NCBI GenBank assembly: GCA_026395095.1
Contig: JAPLZI010000066.1
Location: forward strand, 1 to 5,141
Direction of reading: 5' to 3'
Length of the DNA stretch: 5,141 bases
DNA from: Candidatus Tayloriibacteriota bacterium
Lineage (GTDB): Bacteria > Patescibacteriota > Minisyncoccia > Phycocordibacterales > PALSA-1337
In this document: in pieces, positions 1 to 4,535 of the stretch
Layout: each line of letters starts with the position of its first letter
Numbering within the stretch: position 1 is the first letter of the stretch
Notes under the pieces: generated by a model
Told to the model about the DNA's origin: nothing
The model's input: the letters and a program-made list of their open reading frames with translations, nothing else
The model's database searches: none
Translations under genes and position numbers: made by a program

Positions 1-674
1 CTGTGGCTTACTCCTGTCGTATTCTCAAAAATTTCTTTCGTTACTTGAACTCGATCCAGGAATGCTCGGTGAACCCGTTTTTGATTGAAGGTCCAAAATA
101 TTCTCAAAAGCCTCGCGTCGGTGTTACAGATGATGAATTCAAGGCAATGTGCAATACCCTCAATCCATACGAACTTCACGATCTGCAAAAACTGACCATT
201 CTTCACATGCTCTACAACACCGGTGTTCGTGTAAGCGAATTATGCGAGCTTGATGTTAATCAAATTGCCTCAACAGAAAATTATACTTCAATCGAGACAA
301 AGAAGAATAAACGCATCCGTGTCATAGCTTGGGCAAACGAATTTCACCGCGATATTCTACTTCGTTGGCTCGGTAGCCGTATTTGTATCAATCAAAAACC
401 AAGCCTTTTTCTATCTCTCGACAAACCCGGCCGGGAACGCCTAACTCCTCGAACAATCGAACGCTGGGTACGCGAAATAACAGCCAAGGCCGGCATCACT
501 AAACATATACATCCTCACATGTTTCGGCATGCCAAAGCTCACCGTATGAAAGCTCGCGGAGCGGATCTCAAGGATATTCAGATGATGCTCGGTCACGTTA
601 GTCCCTACTCTGCCCTGATCTATCTCAATTATGACAAAAATGAGATGTTAGCGAACGCGCAGAAGTATATCTGA
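1..674 (+). CDS. Tyrosine recombinase (XerC/D-like integrase), 5'-truncated by window edge
   Basis: This is the catalytic domain of a tyrosine site-specific recombinase, which cuts and rejoins DNA through a 3'-phosphotyrosine. Counting from the GTG at 3, the family catalytic residues appear in order: R76 in GVRVSEL, the beta-hairpin lysine K100 or K101, H172 and R175 in HPHMFRH, H198 in LGH, and the nucleophile Y207 nine residues later in ALIYLNY. The set is complete, so this part looks active. The family is usually near 300 residues with an N-terminal SAM-like DNA-binding domain. Only its last turns (about residues 1-25) are visible and the frame is open to the left edge, so the GTG at 3 is probably internal. 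The stop is TGA at 672-674. A long inverted-repeat element starts 12 bp downstream. Whether this is a housekeeping Xer protein or a mobile-element integrase cannot be decided from the visible part. Confidence 0.93.
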   Translation, partial: VAYSCRILKNFFRYLNSIQECSVNPFLIEGPKYSQKPRVGVTDDEFKAMCNTLNPYELHDLQKLTILHMLYNTGVRVSELCELDVNQIASTENYTSIETKKNKRIRVIAWANEFHRDILLRWLGSRICINQKPSLFLSLDKPGRERLTPRTIERWVREITAKAGITKHIHPHMFRHAKAHRMKARGADLKDIQMMLGHVSPYSALIYLNYDKNEMLANAQKYI

Positions 675-686
675 CTTTGTTCTTTC

Positions 687-893
687 ATAAGATGCTCCGT
701 GCAGGAGTGGCGGAATAGTAAACGCTTATCACACTTAAAGTTGGGCCGGGACGAGTGGTGTGCTTGTCCACGGGACTATCTTGCGAGGTGACTATACGAG
801 TAATCAAAAAATGGACATTTCGGTACTGCGAATGCTGGGCTCTCCGACCCCAGACCCTCGTCAAATCCTCGCCTCCTGCACAGAGCATCTTAT
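687..893. repeat. 207-bp element bounded by a 21-bp inverted repeat; possible structured RNA or folded recombination site, tRNA-Leu-like 5' part
   Basis: Arms 687-707 and 873-893 are complementary at 20 of 21 positions; the exception is C698 against A882. On the + strand, 701-725 resembles the start of tRNA-Leu: 7-bp acceptor (GCAGGAG with CTCCTGC at 873-879), then TG, then a 3-bp D stem (710-712 with 723-725). No good anticodon stem follows, and 855-871 does not form a T arm, so an intact tRNA is not supported. Other possible pairings are GACGAG 750-755 with 857-862, GCGAGG 783-788 with 867-872 (these two cross, giving a pseudoknot), CTGGG 835-839 with 849-853, and a bulged hairpin at 816-834. 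The lone mismatch becomes a G-U wobble on the minus strand, which favours that strand, while the tRNA-like part favours plus. It could be a structured ncRNA, a degenerate tRNA, or a folded recombination site for the adjacent integrase. Confidence 0.6.
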
Positions 894-918
894 AAATTGC
901 AATTTTTATTCACGCGTA

Positions 919-927
919 TGATATAAT
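919..927 (+). promoter_or_regulatory. Extended -10 promoter of the NYN nuclease gene
   Basis: TATAAT at 922-927 is a perfect -10 hexamer, preceded by TG and one base (919-921), which is the extended -10 form. TTGCAA at 897-902 could be a weak -35 with a long 19-bp spacer. The expected transcription start is near 934, only about 4 nt before the ATG at 938, so the mRNA would be leaderless or nearly so. Confidence 0.75.
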
Positions 928-937
928 ATTCACCAAC

Positions 938-1564
938 ATGGATTCAAACATAAAAACTCCAACGAGGTACGCATTCATCGATGTACAAAATACCGAAACT
1001 ACAGTAAGTCAATTGCTGGGTTTTGTTATTGATTGGCAAAAGATGTACCAGTATCTCAAAAAGGAATGGAACTGTGAAAAAATCTTTTTTTATTCAGGTA
1101 TAGCGGAAGGTGACGACGACAAAGCAAATGAGTATCTCCAACTGAAAAAATTAGGGTATGAAATGCAACCAAAAATATACAAAATATACAAAAATCCGGA
1201 CAAGCTCATAAAAATAATCTGTTCTAAATGTTCTAACCAGATTGATTATACGATCAATGGCGGTGTACGCTGGAAATCAAATTGTGATGCGGAACTTTCA
1301 GTTGATGCTACTAATCTAGCAAAGGAAGGCCTCGAATTCATAATCTTCACCGGAGACGGAGATTTCGAGTATGTGATCAGAAATGCCATTGAGAAAGGAG
1401 TAAAGGTTTATGTCGTTTCAAGTCCAAAGAAGATCAGGACATCTGCTCGATATTACATCTCGAGATTTTCTACAAAGCTCCGCGACCTCATTGCTGAAAA
1501 GAAAGACTCTGTAATCTTTCTCGATATCAATGACTGGAAGATGAAGATCAAAAAGGATATTTAG
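938..1564 (+). CDS. NYN (LabA/DUF88-like PIN-fold) ribonuclease
   Basis: This is a predicted metal-dependent ribonuclease of the NYN branch of the PIN-like fold. The family motifs are in order: strand 1 FIDVQN with D15 and N18, a central KSNCDAELSVDA with D117 and D123, and FTGDGDF with D140 and D142. These would form the acidic metal site. An insert around residues 76-113 between the first and second motif groups carries one CxxC (C95, C98), with C116 close by. That is suggestive of a metal-binding knuckle but one cysteine short of a classical zinc site. The length of 208 residues suits a NYN domain plus a short lysine-rich tail. The ATG at 938 is chosen because the promoter lies immediately upstream, and there is no Shine-Dalgarno sequence. 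The gene ends in a strong terminator and is probably monocistronic. The family is known in RNA turnover and sometimes in defence or mobile loci, but the target here is unknown. Confidence 0.87.
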   Translation: MDSNIKTPTRYAFIDVQNTETTVSQLLGFVIDWQKMYQYLKKEWNCEKIFFYSGIAEGDDDKANEYLQLKKLGYEMQPKIYKIYKNPDKLIKIICSKCSNQIDYTINGGVRWKSNCDAELSVDATNLAKEGLEFIIFTGDGDFEYVIRNAIEKGVKVYVVSSPKKIRTSARYYISRFSTKLRDLIAEKKDSVIFLDINDWKMKIKKDI

Positions 1565-1571
1565 GCAAAAG

Positions 1572-1598
1572 GAAAACGCCGTACAGGCCGGCGTTTTC
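1572..1598 (+). terminator. Intrinsic terminator of the NYN gene
   Basis: A 10-bp perfect stem (GAAAACGCCG 1572-1581 with 1589-1598) has a 7-nt loop (1582-1588). The stem is GC-rich at the top and runs into TTTTC. It lies 8 bp after the NYN stop codon. The A-rich left arm and adjoining A/G-rich sequence give it T-rich sequence on the minus strand too, so it may stop transcription from both sides. Confidence 0.87.
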
Positions 1599-1611
1599 TA
1601 ATGTCTCTAAT

Positions 1612-1639
1612 AGTATAGACGATTCAGATTAAAAGTCAA
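1612..1639 (-). promoter_or_regulatory. Minus-strand sigma70-like promoter facing the NYN terminator
   Basis: Read on the minus strand, TTGACT (1639-1634) and TATACT (1617-1612) are separated by 16 bp. The same hexamers and upstream flank occur at the promoter at 3903-3931. No minus-strand gene follows: a transcript would start near 1605 and run at once into the NYN terminator hairpin and then antisense to the NYN gene. It could be an antisense or short-RNA promoter, or a relic. Confidence 0.5.
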
Positions 1640-1678
1640 TAGCAATAGTGTTGATAACATAGAGCGTCAATACACGCA

Positions 1679-2173
1679 TTAAATCGCTGTAAGCCTATTA
1701 GTAACAACGATTGCAAAAGCTATCATCAAAAATATACCCAATACAAAGGATATAATTGTACTGTACTGAACGCATTTGCTAAGTAACCAGTACTTATCTC
1801 TTCCCTTTTCTGCATCAGATACAACAGATTCTAGGTTAACTTTACTCTCACCAGAAGCGTTATTCGAAAGATCTTTAAACCACAGATGAAAATGAGAATT
1901 CCAAAGATATTTAGCATTCCAGAGACGGACAACAATACCGAAAAATACAGATACGAGTAGAAAAAACCAACTTAGATAGAGGACATCGACTATAGGGATT
2001 CCAAAAACTATAGTCCTCAAAACATATCTGGCTGACGATCCAATATTCAACACATATCCGAGAAAAGTCATACTAAGCGAAATTGTACCTGCGGCAATAT
2101 AGCTCAGTTTATTCAGCGTCTCTGTAATCTCATCCCACAATTTTACCGCTTGTTCGTAGTTACTATTAACCAT
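1679..2173 (-). CDS. Three-TM membrane protein of unknown function, third gene of XRE operon
   Basis: I do not recognise a named family. The 164-residue protein has an N-terminal amphipathic stretch (about 1-20), then hydrophobic segments at about 25-44, 59-82 and 137-158, consistent with three transmembrane helices. Between the second and third lies a polar region (83-135) with several aromatic and histidine residues (HFHLWFKDL, 94-102). There is no signal peptide, enzyme motif or cysteine pair. It starts 13 bp after the stop of the anchored protein at 2187-2795, with no Shine-Dalgarno sequence, so it is probably translated from the same operon mRNA. Pairing with a single-TM extracytoplasmic protein and an XRE regulator suggests an envelope function under one control, but no function can be read from the sequence. 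I see no clear terminator after it. Confidence 0.8.
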   Translation of the reverse strand: MVNSNYEQAVKLWDEITETLNKLSYIAAGTISLSMTFLGYVLNIGSSARYVLRTIVFGIPIVDVLYLSWFFLLVSVFFGIVVRLWNAKYLWNSHFHLWFKDLSNNASGESKVNLESVVSDAEKGRDKYWLLSKCVQYSTIISFVLGIFLMIAFAIVVTNRLTAI

Positions 2174-2186
2174 AAAATAAATCTAT

Positions 2187-2795
2187 TTATTCACTCATCA
2201 ATACCTTCAGTTTAGCGATAAAAGTGTCGACATCTGAATTGGGGATATTCTGATAAAGTGGCCAGTTGTTGAGTCCACTTGTGGTTTGTACTTCTCCATT
2301 CGTACTAACAGATTTTCTGGTAATTTCATTTTGCAGGATTGCCTGATTAGAATATATATCAAAAACAACATTATTATTCATGATTGTTTGAATGTAATCC
2401 GCACCTCCACTATTAAACACTACAGGGATAGACGCATCGTTCCATTGAATATACATAAGGCATGTATTCAATACGGCATCAAAATGGAACTGTGGATCCC
2501 ACCAAACTAATTCAGGTTTGCCCATTTTCTTTTGGAAATTAGTGTAGAAAGTTTGTCCATCATTCGCACATTTGCTTTTTATGTTGACATCTACATTTTT
2601 CGTCTGTACCACGACTGATGGTTGTGTCTGTTTGGTCTGCTTAGTCGGCTCAATAGCTGATTGCTGAACAGCGGTAGAACCTTGTTGTGACGAACCACCT
2701 GAAAACAGTACTGCGATTATTAAAATCCCGACCAGTACACATAATATGATTACTGCCGTACTGGCCTTGCCCGACTCATGATTTATGATCTTCAT
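2187..2795 (-). CDS. N-terminally anchored extracytoplasmic protein of unknown function, second gene of XRE operon
   Basis: The 202-residue protein has a short basic start, one strong hydrophobic segment at about 13-31 (a signal anchor; no convincing cleavage site or lipobox) and a low-complexity Ser/Gln/Thr/Lys/Pro linker (about 33-66). A globular domain of about 130 residues follows. That domain has two cysteines (C76 and C112) that could form a disulfide outside the cell. It includes WWDP at 98-101, and the tail is amphipathic. I do not recognise the family. The anchor, disordered linker and small outer domain form a common architecture for exposed proteins in small Patescibacteria genomes (general knowledge, not a homology call). 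The gene starts 14 bp after the XRE regulator stop and is followed after 13 bp by the three-TM gene, so all three are very probably one transcript. No Shine-Dalgarno sequence precedes the ATG. Confidence 0.82.
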   Translation of the reverse strand: MKIINHESGKASTAVIILCVLVGILIIAVLFSGGSSQQGSTAVQQSAIEPTKQTKQTQPSVVVQTKNVDVNIKSKCANDGQTFYTNFQKKMGKPELVWWDPQFHFDAVLNTCLMYIQWNDASIPVVFNSGGADYIQTIMNNNVVFDIYSNQAILQNEITRKSVSTNGEVQTTSGLNNWPLYQNIPNSDVDTFIAKLKVLMSE

Positions 2796-2809
2796 GTTAG
2801 TAAAAGCTA

Positions 2810-3037
2810 TTAATTGTGTCTAATAAAATAATCAATACTTTTTCCGTACAATTTTGCGAATCTTTGAAGCTCAATAATATCAACCCTTTGCTGACCGGAT
2901 TCGATATTAGAGATATGCGACTGTGGACGTTTTACTCTCTTAGCTACCTGAACCTGAGTTAGCCCTGCCTCTTGTCGAGCCTGTTTCAATCTCCCGACAA
3001 AGTCGGCGTACTGCTTGGTTTGGATAGACTTTACCAT
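2810..3037 (-). CDS. XRE/Cro-CI family HTH transcriptional regulator
   Basis: This is a 75-residue single-domain DNA-binding protein of the Cro/CI (HTH_3) type. From the chosen start, the helix-turn-helix spans about residues 25-50: LTQVQVAKRV (first helix of the motif), RPQSHISNIESGQQ (turn plus recognition helix), then the typical IIELQRFAKLYG helix and a short C-terminus. No effector domain is present, so it resembles small repressors. The ATG at 3037 is preferred because it gives a normal N-terminus. A longer version from the TTG at 3067 would add ten atypical residues and start inside the operator repeat. It heads an operon with two envelope genes. Four TATCCAAA-type half-sites lie at and upstream of the start codon, as expected for autoregulation. 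A role in a toxin-antitoxin pair is possible but no toxin fold is visible downstream. Confidence 0.9.
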   Translation of the reverse strand: MVKSIQTKQYADFVGRLKQARQEAGLTQVQVAKRVKRPQSHISNIESGQQRVDIIELQRFAKLYGKSIDYFIRHN

Positions 3038-3085
3038 AATGGTACTATGTTGTATCCAAATTATCAATATCCAAAGTTTGGATAT
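3019..3085. promoter_or_regulatory. Operator cluster: four TATCCAAA half-sites including a 9+1+9 palindrome
   Basis: The 8-mer TATCCAAA occurs at 3053-3060 and 3068-3075, and its complement TTTGGATA at 3019-3026 and 3077-3084: four exact copies in 66 bp. The last two form a perfect palindrome at 3067-3085 with 9-bp arms and one central G. The 3019-3026 copy lies inside the XRE coding start and the others just upstream. The layout is typical for autoregulation by a Cro/CI-type dimer, and could also control the divergent secreted-peptide gene at 3157. Binding is inferred. Confidence 0.75.
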
Positions 3086-3156
3086 GGTGATAACTAGTAA
3101 TACACGATAATATATGGTACAGTCTTGTTATTAAATAATGGTCAGAAAAAACTTTT

Positions 3157-3372
3157 ATGAAGCATACAAAATCTAGTCAAACAAGAAATATCATGTTTGG
3201 ATTGATCGTCTTCTTATTTTTCTTAGGAATGGCTTTATTTGGCTCGACAACTGTTTTTGCTTCGACCTGTAATACATATGGAAATAACACATATTGTGCG
3301 ACACTGTATGTTTCTATCATAAAAGGCCCTACCCCGAAGAGTAAGGCCATTTATGTTCTACTTAATTGTTAG
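3157..3372 (+). CDS. Small exported cysteine-containing peptide
   Basis: The 71-residue protein has a clear Sec signal peptide: basic N-terminus (K2, K5, R10), hydrophobic core about 13-29, and a VFA-S cleavage site after residue 35. The mature peptide would be about 36 residues with three cysteines (C38, C47, C71) and a polar CNTYGNNTYC segment. I do not recognise a family. A terminator-like hairpin at 3325-3348 lies inside the last third of the frame, so the real product may end differently, through an ancestral frameshift or truncation; another frame has a TAA at 3320-3322 just before the hairpin. No Shine-Dalgarno sequence precedes the ATG. The gene is divergent from the XRE operon and could share its operator, and it converges on the transglycosylase-like gene. 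It may be a secreted factor, a bacteriocin-like peptide or a remnant of a longer surface protein. Confidence 0.55.
   Translation: MKHTKSSQTRNIMFGLIVFLFFLGMALFGSTTVFASTCNTYGNNTYCATLYVSIIKGPTPKSKAIYVLLNC
3325..3348 (+). terminator. Terminator-like hairpin inside the 3' end of the small exported gene
   Basis: GGCCCTAC (3325-3332) pairs with GTAAGGCC (3341-3348) at 7 of 8 positions (C3329 faces A3344), with an 8-nt loop. It has AAAA before it and ATTTAT after it. The shape is that of a weak or decayed intrinsic terminator, although the annotated frame runs through it to 3372. Confidence 0.4.
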
Positions 3373-3391
3373 CTAATAGTAGTGTGGTTAT

Positions 3392-3874
3392 TTATTTCTG
3401 CGCTATAGAACCTCCGTTAGACCAACACTTCGAGGACGATGACCATGGCGAGGTTCCATATTTCCCAAAGAGGTACTTGGCGAAAGCCGTATTACCCTCT
3501 ATTGAATAAATATCGTGCCCGAGCTTATAAGCGTCTTCAACATGATACTTTTCATTGATCTGCATGACTCCAACATCGGCACTATTAACCTTGCCGCGGA
3601 TAACTTGACCGGTATTGTCATACTGCCGGAAAGTTGATTCGCAACGGGCAATCTCCACCAGAATCGGTGTATTTGAGAATTCCCGACGGACATAGGCCTC
3701 AACTAGTTTTGAGTCAGTCATTACGCGGACAATCGGAGTGGTAGTCTTTGGCTCTGTTCCAACTGTAGAATTTTGTGCATTCGCCTGTCCCGCCCCATAG
3801 AGCGATGACATAAGGAATGCAGCACCTGTTGCGAGTTCTATCATGTGTTTAATAAAAAAGGAGCCTGTAATCAT
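3392..3874 (-). CDS. Exported lytic-transglycosylase/lysozyme-fold protein
   Basis: This is a probable peptidoglycan-cleaving enzyme of the soluble lytic transglycosylase (SLT, lysozyme-like) superfamily, acting outside the membrane. An N-terminal signal peptide is visible (hydrophobic 12-28, ANA-Q cleavage after residue 33), followed by a Ser/Thr-rich spacer (35-48). The core shows ARCESTFRQ with the expected catalytic E79, a middle GVMQINEKYH (residues 102-111, equivalent to the family GLMQI motif), then NTAFAKYLFGKYGTSPW and KCW. C78 and C150 are placed to form a disulfide linking the active-site helix to the C-terminus. At 160 residues it is a minimal version. The ATG at 3874 fits the promoter (about 22-nt leader); M11 at 3844 would still leave a workable signal peptide. 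It could serve cell-wall remodelling or attack on host or competitor walls, and the choice is open. Confidence 0.85.
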   Translation of the reverse strand: MITGSFFIKHMIELATGAAFLMSSLYGAGQANAQNSTVGTEPKTTTPIVRVMTDSKLVEAYVRREFSNTPILVEIARCESTFRQYDNTGQVIRGKVNSADVGVMQINEKYHVEDAYKLGHDIYSIEGNTAFAKYLFGKYGTSPWSSSSKCWSNGGSIAQK

Positions 3875-3902
3875 GATGACTACTTAGCTCATTTGTGCCA
3901 TC

Positions 3903-3931
3903 AGTATAGCACCTCAACGACTGTAAGTCAA
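3903..3931 (-). promoter_or_regulatory. Sigma70 promoter of the transglycosylase-like gene
   Basis: On the minus strand, TTGACT (3931-3926) and TATACT (3908-3903) are separated by exactly 17 bp, each hexamer one base from consensus. Transcription should start near 3896, giving a leader of about 22 nt before the ATG at 3874. This is the clearest promoter in the window. Confidence 0.85.
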
Positions 3932-3946
3932 TAGCTATGGTGTCGT

Positions 3947-3970
3947 AATATGGCTCAACTAGGCCATATT
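3947..3970. repeat. Hairpin-forming inverted repeat between divergent promoters
   Basis: AATATGGC (3947-3954) is perfectly complementary to GCCATATT (3963-3970), with T3955-G3962 as an added wobble and a 6-nt loop. On the + strand it is followed by TTTT partly within the arm. It lies upstream of the promoter at 3903-3931 and about 85 bp before the rpmA promoter. It could be a regulator site or a weak terminator. The rest of the 3875-4084 intergenic region holds only the two promoters and no gene that I can support. Confidence 0.5.
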
Positions 3971-4053
3971 TTAAACATGAAACCCCTATATTTAGAGCCG
4001 TATTGTAGCAGTAGCGTCAATCTAGGCTTAAACTGGCATAAAATACAACCTTG

Positions 4054-4062
4054 TGATAAGAT
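4054..4062 (+). promoter_or_regulatory. Extended -10 promoter of rpmA
   Basis: TGATAAGAT is an extended -10 element (TG, one base, then TAAGAT at 4057-4062). No good -35 is visible 17 bp upstream (TGGCAT), which is normal for extended -10 promoters. The start would be near 4069, a leader of about 16 nt before the ATG at 4085. Confidence 0.55.
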
Positions 4063-4084
4063 GCTGTGACTTAAATATAACGAT

Positions 4085-4357
4085 ATGGCACACCGCAAAG
4101 CAGAAGGAACTACAAAGAACGGCCGTGACTCAAACCCAAAATACTTGGGAGTTAAGGTCAACCACGGTCAGGCAGTCGGAGTCGGCGAGATTATCCTCCG
4201 TCAACGCGGTACTACGGTACTTCCGGGCAGGAACGTGGGGGTCGGAAAGGACTATACCCTTTATGCAATGAAGGATGGTAGGGTTTCGTTCGGTTCAAAG
4301 CGCAAAACTAGCTATAATAACGATATTGATCGCAAGAAGGTAGTGCATGTGGTTTAG
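4085..4357 (+). CDS. rpmA: 50S ribosomal protein bL27
   Basis: This is a ribosomal protein of the large subunit whose N-terminal tail reaches the peptidyl-transferase centre and helps position tRNA. The family signature is plain: MAHRKAEGTTKNGRDSNPKY at the N-terminus (standard form MAHKKAGGSTRNGRDS), then LGVKV, IILRQRGT at 36-43 and NVGVGKDYTLYAMKDGRVSF. The 90-residue length fits the family. It begins directly with the MAHRKA-type sequence, so there is no cleavable extension of the kind known in Firmicutes. In many bacteria rpmA follows rplU (bL21), but here it has its own promoter region and no bL21 beside it, and it converges with the bL9 gene. No Shine-Dalgarno sequence is present. A long-stem element begins 10 bp after its stop and may form its 3' untranslated region. 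Confidence 0.97.
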   Translation: MAHRKAEGTTKNGRDSNPKYLGVKVNHGQAVGVGEIILRQRGTTVLPGRNVGVGKDYTLYAMKDGRVSFGSKRKTSYNNDIDRKKVVHVV

Positions 4358-4367
4358 GTCATATTTA

Positions 4368-4532
4368 AATAAACGGGAATAACTGGAGTGAAGAGACCTT
4401 TCGGAAGATGGCTGACTGCCACTGGCATTATTCAGGAGAATTAGTATGTACAGGAAGCCATCTGAGAACGAGACGCGCCCACCGGAAGGTGGGCGACGTT
4501 GTGTCTCTGAACTCCAGTTATTCCTGTTTATT
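4368..4532 (+). ncRNA. Candidate structured RNA: long closing helix with three-way junction
   Basis: Arms 4368-4389 and 4511-4532 pair over 22 bp (one G-T wobble at 4375/4525). After a symmetrical GA/GA internal loop (4390-4391 with 4509-4510), six more pairs follow (4392-4397 with 4503-4508). Inside are two helices. P2 is AGATGGCT 4406-4413 with 4456-4463 (8 bp perfect). P3 is 4472-4475 with 4497-4500, then bulged A4496, then CGCCCACC 4476-4483 with 4488-4495, closed by a GGAA tetraloop. Junction strands are 4398-4405, 4464-4471 and 4501-4502. The G-U pair, tandem G-A mismatches and GNRA-type loop make structural sense only on the + strand. It lies 10 bp after the rpmA stop and ends 3 bp before the rplI stop, so it could be a 3' UTR RNA or a processed sRNA, and may also insulate the convergent genes. 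I cannot assign it to tmRNA, SRP, 6S or RNase P RNA. Confidence 0.6.
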
Positions 4533-4535
4533 ATA

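Noticed and set aside
708..872. Group I intron (either strand)
   Set aside because: On the minus strand 782-771 resembles the group I S element (AAGATAGTCC), and crossing helices exist. But no matching R element (GACTA) occurs upstream on that strand, and the length is below normal introns.
701..880. Intact tRNA-Leu, possibly with an intron
   Set aside because: The acceptor and D arm fit, but no 5-bp anticodon stem closes around the TTAA at 735-738, and the T-arm position has CCTC where the partner strand should be. Only a tRNA-like or decayed tRNA is supportable.
685..888. Minus-strand 67-codon open frame
   Set aside because: It lies almost wholly within the inverted-repeat element, has no recognisable protein features and no promoter; best seen as a by-product of structured DNA.
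3038..3067. Ten-residue N-terminal extension of the XRE protein from TTG 3067
   Set aside because: It would begin inside the operator palindrome and adds residues unlike the family; ATG 3037 gives a standard small XRE protein.
4418..4425. Cobalamin riboswitch core (GCCACTGG)
   Set aside because: The 8-mer alone matches. The other conserved boxes, including the B12 box, are missing and there is no downstream same-strand gene.
4397..4516. Group I intron R/P7/P8-like string on the minus strand (GTTCAGAGAC)
   Set aside because: There is no J8/7 segment, and no room upstream for P3-P6. The structure reads better as a + strand three-way junction.
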